DNA of 60,995 nt from assembly GCA_032718475.1 (NCBI GenBank), contig JAUCBJ010003611.1, positions 1 through 60,995 on the forward strand. The letters are read 5' to 3'. The first letter of the stretch is position 1. Every line of letters begins with the position of its first letter. Origin of the DNA: Nemertoderma westbladi (lineage: Eukaryota > Xenacoelomorpha > Nemertodermatida > Nemertodermatidae). Both the position numbers and the translations under genes were made by a program. Positions 1 through 9,075 of the stretch are shown here, one piece after another. The notes under the pieces were generated by a model that was not told the origin of the DNA, did not search any database, and was given only the letters and a program-made list of their open reading frames with translations.

Positions 1-1035
1 AAATTAATTAAAACTGAAATTAAAACATTACAGAGAAGGAGTCAATCAACAAATCACATTAATTTATCTTTTAAACGGTGTATCACAATTTTTGTTTTTT
101 ATAAATCACGAGATATTCAAAATTAAAATGAGTGGAAATGAAATTTAAGGCCATTAATCAAAATCAGTTGAGATACTCGTTCGTGGGGCCTTCGCGCAGC
201 ATGAGAGCTTATATTAGAAATGATACGACGACGATGACAACGACAGACAACTCGTTAATGGGACCCATATGCTAAGGATTCGCTCACTTCGTGGCTCGCC
301 CCACACTCAGTTACCTAATAAATATTTACTTTGGATTTCGACAGAGGCGCTAACAGCTGGCTACAGTAATTTCTATTAAAAACACACAGATAGTGAGAGT
401 GTAATACTGTAACTAATACTGATCTATGAATATTGCCATCCTAAAGCCAACAGCAGTGCACTTTATAACACGTTGTGGGGTCTTCGAGCAGCACGTGTTC
501 AAATGTTCAATGACTGAGCAGCGACTAATTAACAAATTTATGAGAGACTCATTGACCAGCTACAGACAGACCAATATTGTGACATATATTTTAGTTTAAT
601 GTTTGATTCAATTAAAGGCAAGAATTAAAAAGGCTACAAATATATAGGGTTGAATAATTAAATTAGTCACCCATTAAAAGGTAGCCAAATATAAGTTGCA
701 ATCTATATAAATTTTTAAATTCAGTAGTGTGCGTGTGTTGTGTATTGATTCCGTAGATTTCATGTTGAAATAGCGTTCATTAATTTAATTTCTATTTAAT
801 TATTCAGGCATACTAATACCCGCTTTAAATTAGTTCGTGTGTGTTAAGTGTGTAAGATTTGATTGTTTTGGCACGAACCCATTAGGGCACAGAAACTGAC
901 GGATTCTTCGCGAATTTCGCAAACGTCGCGAATTTCGCAAACGTCGCAACCTTCGGGAATTTTTTCTAAAATTTTGATTCCTTAAGCAAAAGGGTCCCGA
1001 ATGAGTTTTTTAACTTTTATTTTTTGTGATTTTGA
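1..1035. other. AT-rich non-coding stretch
   Basis: I see no coding region here. The only local structure is a short tandem at about 905-948, where a CGCGAATTTCGCAAACGT-like unit occurs twice. A related phrase (AATTTCGCAAACGTCGCG type) recurs on the opposite strand sense near 42020-42060, so it probably belongs to a dispersed repeat. A phrase at 280-310 (ctcgccccacac) resembles the end of the dispersed repeat at 4145-4216. Confidence 0.6.
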
Positions 1036-1298
1036 GTGCTTTTTTATATTAGTGAATGTTCTAGAACCTTAGTAGATTTTTCATGGTATAATGCTAGTAT
1101 TTTTTACTAGCTAGTAATTTTTGGAAATTATTTTGGTCATTAATATATTCTTCAACAGTTTAACCTGAAATATTATGGACATTCACATTTGTTATAATTT
1201 CTAAAAATACTAGCTAGCAAAAAAACACTACCGGTAGCTATCATAAAAAACATATCTACTAATGTTCTAGAACTTTCACCAATAACAAAAATTTTTAA
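1036..1298. mobile_element. Foldback/MITE-like element with heat-shock-element motifs in both arms
   Basis: The two arms (about 1036-1130 and 1197-1298) are imperfect inverted copies of each other. Each carries TTCTAGAA, a TAGTAGAT phrase and a CTAGCTAGTA phrase near the centre. The left arm has GAA-nn-TTC-nn-GAA at 1054-1066 and the right arm has TTC-nn-GAA-nn-TTC at 1265-1277. Both match the established three-box heat-shock-factor consensus. No coding capacity is present. A related, more complex copy lies at 12082-12716. Calling it a MITE is inference; the inverted repeat itself is visible. Confidence 0.7.
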
Positions 1299-1365
1299 AA
1301 ACTCTAAAAAATGATTGGTGAAAAATGGCTGGGGTGTCGACAGGGCGAAGTAGGGACCGTGTTGC

Positions 1366-1445
1366 TTAACCCCTTAGATCCTATGACGTCCAGTGCATGT
1401 CAACATGGACAGCACTAAGACGTGCAGTGGACGTCATGCTGGGAT
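1366..1445. other. Candidate piggyBac-like terminus
   Basis: A TTAA at 1366-1369 is followed by CCCCTTAGATCC and then an inverted pair, ATGACGTCCAGTGCA and TGCAGTGGACGTCAT. TTAA followed by CCC/CCCT is the usual boundary of piggyBac-type elements. I could not find the partner end, so this is only a candidate end or solo remnant. Confidence 0.3.
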
Positions 1446-1614
1446 ACATGTTTTATTGGAAGGCTCTTGGAGTAGGTATACTGGTGGATAGTATTAAAGA
1501 CATTTAGTGCTCTTCATGGCAAAAATCCATTCTGTACTGTAGATAGGCTGTATTGTAGACTGTATTATTAGTGTTAGGTATATGGCGTAATGCCAACCAC
1601 AGTACAGTAGTACA

Positions 1615-1863
1615 GACTGACAGTAAGACCGACAGACAGGACTAGATTTATGTAAACGTGTAAACTGACATCAGAAATGAAATCAGCAACCCTTAACACC
1701 ACCCCCATAGCGGGAATGTTGGTTAATTTGAATTATTTTTTATGTTTTGACAGACTGACTAACAGAATGACCGACAGACAGACAGACTAGATTTATGTAA
1801 ACGTGAAAACTGACATCAGAAATGTAATCAGCACCCCTTAAAACCCCCACAGCGAGAATGTTA
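1615..1863. repeat. Direct duplication of about 110 bp
   Basis: 1615-1723 and 1751-1863 share the same order of phrases: GACCGACAGACAG, then ACTAGATTTATGTAAACGTG, then AACTGACATCAGAAATG, then a CCC-rich end and a GAATGTT end. They are separated by a short AT-rich spacer. This is a local, diverged tandem duplication with no coding signal. Confidence 0.7.
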
Positions 1864-2157
1864 GCGACACGTTTTAATTATTAACCATATTTCGTAAGAT
1901 ATATTTTAAAACATTTATTTATTAATAATGCAATAACTGAATAACCAGATAACGGAAAGACAAATCGAATTGAAACTTTTAATTACTAATAATAGTTGTG
2001 GTGAGAGGTGATTGGAAATCAAGCATATATGTTATGTTATGGTAGGCACAGGCAAATGAATTGATGTCTGTTGAGATGTATTGAAGGAGCACTATTCCTT
2101 CTACTATCTGTACTACAGGTTAGGCCATGTCCTTGTGTGCTAGCCTAGGCACTGGCC
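1864..2157. other. Non-coding spacer
   Basis: No gene, RNA or repeat is recognised between the 110-bp duplication and the 3' tail of LINE A copy 1. Confidence 0.5.
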
Positions 2158-3748
2158 TACTACTACTACTAGGATCGGCATGCTGCATTGCAGCTGCATT
2201 TTTAAGAATGCTGTGCCGGCTTGTCAACAAAATTGCACCGCCACAACTCCCTATCATCCATGACATTTGCTAGATCATCCGCATCTTCAAGGCCAGTGTC
2301 CTTTAAGATGCGTCTCAAGAAAGTCATGGGCTGTCCACCATGCTTATTCACTCCATGAGGCTGCCAAAGTACAAGATTATGCACTGGCTGGTCCTCACGG
2401 CGAAAGCAATGTCCTGCGAAGCGGAGGCGATTTTGTTCTAGTGTCAAGCTTGGGGGAACCAATGAGACACCTCCAATGTTATATAGTGTCTCGTTGGAGA
2501 TGTGTGCATTGTACTTGACACAATAAACCCGGCGTAGCATTCTTGTGAATGTGCCATCCAGAGATTTGGTGTCCTCAGCAGTTAGAGCCCAGCATGGACT
2601 CCCGTAGAGGAGTACTGGAACTACTGCTGCTCTAAATAATCGGACCTTAAGTTTCCGATTAATTCTCGGTGACTTCCAAATCCTGGAAAGCCTATTCAAG
2701 GCTGCCCATGCCTTTCCCTTACGTATTCGAAGGTCCTCACCTGACTTCCGGATCCATGATCCCAGGTAACAGAAGTCGTCCACATGCTCAAGCATACCAT
2801 CCTTTGCGCTTATGCTCATCCGATCAGAGACTTGCTGAGGACTTTCAAAGTTAACTGTCAGAATTTTGGTCTTTCTGGAGTTAATAAAAAGACCAATACT
2901 AGAAGCAGCATGTTCTAATGAGCTGAGGAGCCGTTGGGCTCCCTCTAATGATTCTGAGAGTACTCCTAAGTCATCAGCAAAGTCTAGATCAGTTAGGTAC
3001 TTGGCAGGATTTCCTCGACTTCTGGAGCCAGTAGGTGGAGTTATCATCACCCCATCATCATTATAATGATCTAAGGACATGCGTAGAACATAGTCAACCA
3101 CAATAATGAACAAGAATGGTGCAAGTGTGTCTCCTTGGAGGACGCCCCATAACACTTCAAATGGTTCTGTGTCACCGTCAACAGTAGACACAAATGTTGT
3201 CGAACCATCGTATACTGATCTGATTGCTGCAATAATTTCATCAGGAATCCCATATAATGAAAGTATGCTGAACATACGTGAGCGAGAGGCTGAATCAAAG
3301 GCCTTGAAGAAGTCAACAAAGATAACAGCCAGATGCCTGTCTTTCTTTTTTGATAACTCTTCAATTATCCTTCTGTACAGTACATACCGTACAGTCATAC
3401 CGGTAACGGCTGAATCACGGTAACAGCTGACACTAGCTGCCAAGAATGAAGGATTCATGGTCCTACTTGTCCTCATGGTCCTACCTGTATACCCTCGAAA
3501 CAGGAAAAGGGCCCCCTGGACTGACAACAAAATCCAGAAGGGCCGAAATGACCTATATAAGTAGCAGAAAGAGTCCCGACTCAAACAGACTACAGCGGCC
3601 AAGAATGCAGTTAAGGCTGCATCTAGGTCCCTGAACAGGCAGTACTCTGTTAATCTACAGGAGCTAATAAACCAACAGGTTGATGCCATCAATGATGCCG
3701 ACGACAGCAGGCAACGTGGCGGAAAAGCCAACCAACCACCAAGGTTAA
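2158..3748 (-). mobile_element. LINE A copy 1, 5'-truncated with an inverted 5' segment
   Basis: The 3' end is the (TAC/TAG)n tail at 2158-2171, followed by the family's conserved tail sequence (AGGATCGGCATGCTGCATTG). The minus-strand part matches LINE A copy 3 from the tail up to about 3372. From 3484 to 3748 the sequence matches the same LINE family in the opposite (plus) orientation, covering a region just upstream of the reverse transcriptase. About 110 bp of unrelated or unassigned sequence lies between. A sense 3' part plus an inverted 5' part is the structure produced by twin priming in L1 elements, which is the likely explanation. No clear target-site duplication is visible. Confidence 0.8.
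2202..3373 (-). pseudogene. LINE A reverse transcriptase, partial (copy 1)
   Basis: This minus-strand reading frame carries the reverse-transcriptase core of a non-LTR element. It has IFVDFFKAFDS (motif A aspartate), LQGDTLAPFLF (motif B) and LDFADDLGVLS (the catalytic xADD box), then the thumb region FRAAVVPVLLYGSPCW. It ends with a C-terminal RFAGHCFRR...VLWQPHG tail common to RTE-like and related elements. The endonuclease and the N-terminal part of the transcriptase are missing. The frame stays open beyond 3373 into the inverted segment by chance, giving a chimeric 509-codon frame that should not be read as one protein. It is a dead fragment. Confidence 0.85.
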
Positions 3749-4104
3749 TGAATTTAGCTTGCCATGTTAGTAATGTACAACTTCAAGAAAGATTATTGGG
3801 CACGGCTGCCCTTATCATGCCTTAGGCTCTATGGGGAGAATGGAATCAGCGTATGAATTTACAATGTTAATTATGTTTAAATCAATAAAAAATACATTTA
3901 TTAACGCAAATCACTTGAAAAAATAAAAAACTATAATGGAATGGGGTACATGGATTCCAGATATCTAATTTCTGTGCAAAATAACTTCAATCGTATGGTG
4001 CTAAACAATTAACTTCCATGGAGAGACCGTTCAAAATGACTCAACCATACAATTTAGCTGAAGATATTAATTTAGATTATGGCTTCCGACATTTAGGGCT
4101 TCCG
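3749..4104. other. Non-coding spacer
   Basis: AT-rich sequence without recognisable coding or repeat content apart from its position between LINE A copy 1 and the CA microsatellite. Confidence 0.5.
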
Positions 4105-4216
4105 ACACACACACACACACACCCCCCTCCCCCACACACACACAACTTTTGAAAAACGGCCATAGTATAATTACATCAGTTCGCTGATGGCTCGCCATTC
4201 GTGTCTCGCCTCACAC
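4105..4216. repeat. CA microsatellite plus dispersed repeat, copy 1
   Basis: A (CA)n tract interrupted by C-runs (4105-4144) is followed by a unique-looking 72-bp segment beginning ACTTTTGAAAAACGGCCATA and ending in TCGCCTCACAC. The same pair, CA tract plus 72-bp segment, recurs at 5883-5989. The pair is therefore a mobile or dispersed repeat unit with a simple-sequence tail, possibly a SINE or MITE end. The family is not recognised. Confidence 0.65.
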
Positions 4217-4619
4217 AAAATACGCATTCACGCAAACAAACAAGTAAAATTAGCCTCGAGATAGCGATAGTTTACGTGCTCGGGATGAGAGCTTTCGATC
4301 ATTTGCTCAGATTGGTGCTCGTGTGTCGGAGCGTACAGCTTGGACAGACTCACAGACAGACAATGCATATTTATATATAACACTAGAAATCCCGTGGCCT
4401 TCGGCCGCTGCTTTCTAGTGCACAAGCTTCTATACAGTCAATCAATCAATGGACAATATCAAACCTAAATAAATATATTAATTAACTTAACAAAACTTTA
4501 CATAAGTGAGCATTCTCTCAAACAAACAGACTGATGCCGCTTTAGTTGCAGCTACATACAATAATAAACATAAGGCTTTATGTTGTAGTAGATAAATAAT
4601 AAAATGGGAAAAGGTTTAA

Positions 4620-5360
4620 ACTGTGTGATATTTTCCCCTTAGTGGAAAACTGTATAACTGCAGAGTAGTGGTTATCGTCCTCGCAAATATAACCTATAGT
4701 GCAGTAGGTCACTGCAGCAACTCTACCGTATTAAAATAGAAGGTTTTAATTTCAGACATTTCGCCTCCTAGTGGCAGACTGCATAATTCTGCACTGGTTA
4801 GCGTCCTCCTCAAACACGAAGACAATTCAAGCATCCGAATTCAGTCTCCCGGGTGTAGATCCATCGGGTGAATGATCGCGCATGGGCTGACTTCGGCTAA
4901 TGTTTTGCGTATTAGCATAAATTATTGTCGTATGCTAAAGTGGTTTTAATTAACGAAAAGACATATAAATTTTGGCAGGTTAAACTGCTAAAGGTCTTCG
5001 AAAGCGCGAACAAGTCCACTGCCAAGTGCCAATTATCAGCAAAAAAGCATTTATAAACAACAAAATTGTAGGTTTCCTCATTCAGACATTTCATCCCCTA
5101 ATAGCGGCAGACTGGGGAACTGTAGATTGGTCATCGTCTCCCCAAGCCCAAATACACACCCTACGGTGTAGTATACTCTGCTTGGTATCAGCAAAAAAAC
5201 ATTATAAACATATTGTGTAAAGGACCTAAGTATCAGCTAAAAATCATTATTAATAACAAAATAGGATAAGATTTTCACTTTCAGACATTTCGCCTCCTAG
5301 TGGCAGACTGAAGAACCGCAAACTGGTCGGCGTCCTCCCAACACGCAGCTATGGTCACGT
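4620..5360. repeat. Four degenerate copies of a CCTAGTGGCAGACTG-type repeat
   Basis: Related blocks start near 4620, 4740, 5070 and 5268. Each has a TTTCAGACATTTCGCCTCC-like start, a (C)TAGTGGCAGACTG core and a GGTTAGCGTCCTCC-like end. Spacing is irregular and the copies are diverged. The GTGGTTA(T/G)CGTCCTCGC phrase faintly resembles a tRNA D-arm, so a tRNA-derived SINE is possible, but no convincing B box accompanies it. No protein is supported. Confidence 0.45.
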
Positions 5361-5383
5361 AGAATTTATTCTGCAAAGTGTCA

Positions 5384-5432
5384 GCAGAGTGGTTACGATG
5401 ATGCAGTTATTGCATCATCGTAACCACTCTGC
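5384..5432. repeat. Perfect 22-bp palindrome with 5-nt loop
   Basis: The left arm 5384-5405 (GCAGAGTGGTTACGATGATG then CA) and the right arm 5411-5432 are exact reverse complements, separated by GTTAT. Its 22 uninterrupted base pairs could extrude as a cruciform or fold as an RNA hairpin. It lies outside any recognised element. Confidence 0.85.
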
Positions 5433-5882
5433 AGTGCTGTTATAATTTCCTGCTTGCTGATCAGTAATTTCTCCGATAACAAAACAACTGCAGAATAATG
5501 CAATTTTACCTCAAAGACGCATTCATGCTAGTATCAAGTAAATGTGTAAAAAATCAGCCTCAAGATAGCCATTACAATTCATGTTCACGGGCTCAGGATG
5601 GTCTGCATCATATAGATGCACGCACATGATAGAGTCAAGATCCAACTTGTAGAAATACGGACTGACGACCTGCTAGGCCTACCTCGCTAGCACCCATCCG
5701 GTACATTGCAAAAATGAATAATTGAATCATTTTGTGTTTATGATTATAAACAATATGTGAACAGAAAAAAGCTAATCTAAGATTTACTGCTGGTCCTTAC
5801 CAATGTAAGTCAAGAACCAATCACAGTAGATCCACTCCGCTCTCCTGCTGGGTCCTATTTATTGAGATTACTACTTAACCCG
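5433..5882. other. Non-coding spacer
   Basis: No coding region or RNA gene recognised. The stretch carries only short AT-rich and simple-sequence patches. Confidence 0.45.
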
Positions 5883-6117
5883 ACACACACACACACACAC
5901 ACACCTACACCCACACAGACTTTTGAAAAACGGCCATAGTATAATTATATCAGTTCGCTGATGGCTCACCATTCGTGTCTCGCCCCACAACCATGGGAAC
6001 ATTCAAAAATAAGAGAGTTGCCAGATTTCAACATCCGATTCAACATGTAGTAAGTATTATGTCCCAACATGGTGTCGGTATAAATCAGTCACACCCCCCC
6101 CCCCCCCCCCCCCCCCC
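5883..6117. repeat. CA microsatellite, dispersed repeat copy 2, and a C24 homopolymer
   Basis: The CA tract at 5883-5918 and the segment at 5919-5989 repeat the 4105-4216 pair with few changes. At 6094-6117 there is an uninterrupted run of 24 cytosines. Similar C or G runs occur at about 8243-8262, 11490-11511, 11539-11553 and 11907-11919, mostly inside inverted-repeat elements. Homopolymer lengths may be imprecise for technical reasons. Confidence 0.75.
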
Positions 6118-6990
6118 AACCTCTAACCTTTATAATTATTATTATATCCTGCGTTGTGATGGAACCCAATTATCATGACCATTCTACATTATTATCTTGG
6201 CAACATCCTATTGACTATTATTAATGTACTTCAGCCCCTATGACATCTCTAATACATTGGATCGCCGTAGCTGGATTATACAAATAATATATTTTTTGGC
6301 ATCTCCCATCGTTCCACAGATACCAAACGTGAGTTGAATACATTGTGTATACTGTAGCTAGGTAGGCAAAGTAAACATTCAAATATAGCCAACAATTATT
6401 ACATATTATTATAATATAGAGTGAAACGCCCCTTAATACAGAGTTTATTACTTATTGCCAATTCAGTTTTGCATTCTAATTATTAATTTAATTAATTATT
6501 TAATTAACAACAACCATACTATAACGCAACCAATATAACAGCTCAACAAACTAGAACAAAAAGGTTAGTAGTTTCCAGAACCAACACAAATCTGTGATAT
6601 AGTTTATAATAATCAATATTAAATTACATTCATTAATGTTTATTGATCAGTTTTGTGCAAGTTGTCCACCACACCACTACTCATCTGCAAACTGAGACAC
6701 CTGGAAGAACTACAACTACACTAACCAGTATACATTCACGGATACATTCCTCAGTTCTAGGAGGTAAATGGAAAAAGTTCATAGACTGTCTGCAAATTTG
6801 GGTGTGAATTACATACTACTGCCTAACTGGTTCCTCAAGTCTGATGTTTTATATGTTGCAAAATAGTTTGCAAAATATGCTGATTTGTTCAGTGACTGGT
6901 GAGGTGTGGAACAGGAAGACTCCTCTCTCTTGGCTGTTAAGTATACAGCAGGCTGGGAACACACTAACTCCCAAGGCTGAACACTACATT
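6118..6990. other. AT-rich non-coding stretch
   Basis: No coding region is supported. The open frame beginning near 6844 lacks family similarity that I can recognise and runs into the SINE-like sequence and 43-bp tandem repeat downstream. Confidence 0.5.
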
Positions 6991-7130
6991 ACATATCTAT
7001 CCAACCTTATCTTTAATCCCATTGCATCTACCGATTGGGCACTAATGTCTATTTTTTTGCTGATGGAAACAACATGGAAAATTTCCTCAGAATTTAGTCG
7101 GATTCGAACCTGCGTTGCCAAACTGTATCC
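6991..7130 (-). mobile_element. Possible tRNA-derived SINE remnant
   Basis: On the minus strand, GGTTCGAATCC (7100-7110) is a perfect RNA polymerase III B-box, as in the T-arm of tRNAs. A matching A-box is not clear upstream, and the surrounding T-stem does not pair well, so this is not a functional tRNA. A decayed tRNA-derived SINE is the best reading. Its limits are guesses. Confidence 0.3.
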
Positions 7131-7270
7131 ACACGTACACTAGCAGTTCTTGACAGGGACAGCCCCTGTATAAACACGTACACTAGCAGTTCTTGACAGG
7201 GACAGCCCCTGTATAAACACGTAAACTAGCAGTTCCTGACAGGGACAGCCCCTGTATAAACACGTACACT
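7131..7270. repeat. 43-bp tandem repeat, about 3.2 copies
   Basis: Units start at 7131, 7174 and 7217, with a partial at 7260. Each begins ACACGTACACTAGCAGTTCT and contains GACAGGGACAGCCCCTGT. Inside the unit, ACAGGG and CCCTGT form a short inverted pair. The copies are nearly identical, implying recent expansion. It abuts the SINE-like sequence. Confidence 0.85.
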
Positions 7271-7375
7271 GCAATGATTTTATTTGTATTGACATTTATA
7301 AATGCAATAAAATTTATCTTTGTCCCACTTTAATTTCAAAAACTCGATAATAAAATAATATTTTACTTTATTTGT

Positions 7376-8281
7376 TTAACCCTATTACCACTGGGGTATT
7401 TAGACCATTAGCAGCACTGGCGGGGGGTCGATTCGGCCCTCCGCTGTATTTTTGTAACCATCGAATAAAATCCTACGAAATTAGGGCTGTAGGTGAAAAA
7501 AATTATCGAATAACATTTTCAAATCGAAAAAAAAATGAAAATTTCATAAGGTTGAAAAATACAAAATTCGGAAAATACCCCCATATTTTGATTTCAACGC
7601 GTATTTATAGGTTTTCTGGACCGCTGAATCGATTGAAAATATTATCGAAGCCTGAAGACTTAGTGGATCGTCCTTTTTGGAGCACCAAAATTAGGGTGTG
7701 GCACTTCAAATATTGAAAAAGACTAGATTCGGAAAATAAACCAAAGTTGAGATTTCAACGCACATTTATAGGTTTCCTGGACCGTCGAATCAATTGAAAG
7801 TATTATTGAAGCCTGAAGACTTAGTGGTTCGGCATTTTTGGTGCACCGAAATTAGGGAGTGGCACTTATTCAACGAAACAAATTTAACAAATTTGCATTT
7901 AACAAATATTTCAATTTCGAAAATTTGAAGTGCCACGCCCTAATTTTAGTGCACCAAAAATGACGTACCACTTCCCTTACATACTTATATAGAGTAGTAG
8001 AGTGCTCCATTCGAATCAAAATAAATAAAAAAAAGCCCCAACATATAGAATTACTAACTCACAAATGACCTTGTAAAATTCGAAAATTTCAAAAATAGTT
8101 CTGCAGGGGACCAAATTTTGAGGTGGCACCCACACCGAAAAGTTGAAATCTAATTGCAACGCCGTTTTTTGTAAAAGATGCGCCACTAAATTTGACAAAT
8201 TCTCGTAAAAAATTGGGTTGGTACATAATCTGGTTGCATAGACCCCCCCCCCCCCCCCCCCCACAGTGGTAATAGAGTTAA
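7376..8281. mobile_element. piggyBac-like non-autonomous element (TTAA-flanked)
   Basis: The element is bounded by TTAA at 7376-7379 and TTAA at 8278-8281. Inside each TTAA are terminal inverted repeats, CCCTATTACCACTGGGG on the left and CTCTATTACCACTGTGG when the right end is reverse complemented. TTAA duplication with a CCCT-type terminus is the established signature of the piggyBac superfamily. Internally there are two direct copies of a segment with GCCTGAAGACTTAGTGG and GCACCAAAATTAGGG, a further inverted copy, and a poly-C tract next to the right end. No transposase is encoded, so mobilisation would need an enzyme in trans. Confidence 0.65.
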
Positions 8282-8909
8282 GTAGTGCACTAAAAGACGT
8301 TAATTTGTAATAATATCTCCGAATTCCAGATAAGCGTGCAGTAGTAGCGAATTTATTGTTTGGAAACCATGATCAAATATCTGATTACTGTAACCTGCGC
8401 AAATGACGTTCGTGTATTGTTTTGGTTAGACAAACAAATCAAAATAACTTAATTTGGTCCATTTTCTAAAACACATTAATTAGCCAATAGATCTACCTCA
8501 TACACATTTGTACACTAAACATACCGTCGTTTTTGCATTCCTTCAGTAGAAATACAATCAATTTGTAATATTATTATATTATATTTAGATTGTTCAACGA
8601 TACACAAGATCGGATACAAAGTGTTTATAAACATTCCTCCCCCAGTTACCAACGTTCCGTGTTGTTCCATCTAATAACCTTCTGTTCCAGAACTTAACAA
8701 CTGTAAATCAACCCAATGTAAGTTGTAATTTTGTTTTATATTTTATAATGTTACTTGTATTTTAGATGTGCGAGGTAATAGATTTTATTCAAAAATTGTA
8801 ACATTACTCAACACCGTTAGTAACAGCGAGTTGTTATTTAGCACTTTACAACTTTAGAGGCCATTACAGCAATGTATTGGCCTGTACATTTATTATTGCA
8901 TTTGGTGTT
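8282..8909. other. Non-coding spacer
   Basis: AT-rich sequence without a recognised gene, RNA or repeat. Confidence 0.5.
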
Positions 8910-8998
8910 ATTGTTTACGTGTTAACCCATGACGGCGTTAAGTAATGTCCACTAAGGGGACATTACTTAACGCCGTAATTGGATACCACGTAAACAAT
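8910..8998. repeat. Two-part hairpin (19-bp and 12-bp perfect stems)
   Basis: The inner arms, 8932-8950 (ACGGCGTTAAGTAATGTCC) and 8958-8976, are perfect reverse complements around a 7-nt loop. The outer arms, 8910-8921 (ATTGTTTACGTG) and 8987-8998, are also perfect. The stems are separated by short unpaired bulges. It may be a small foldback element; no flanking duplication is evident. Confidence 0.8.
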
Positions 8999-9075
8999 AG
9001 GTGGAAATTTGCTGGACAGCCAGATAGGCCTACTGCATTACCTACCGGTAGGCGGGGTATAGCTATTAATAACCA

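Noticed and set aside
2202-3731. A single 509-codon reverse-transcriptase protein
   Set aside because: Its N-terminal portion is the antisense of an inverted LINE segment; the open frame is chimeric by chance.
7086-7160. A tRNA gene on the minus strand
   Set aside because: A perfect B-box is present, but the T-stem does not pair and no acceptor stem or anticodon arm can be folded.
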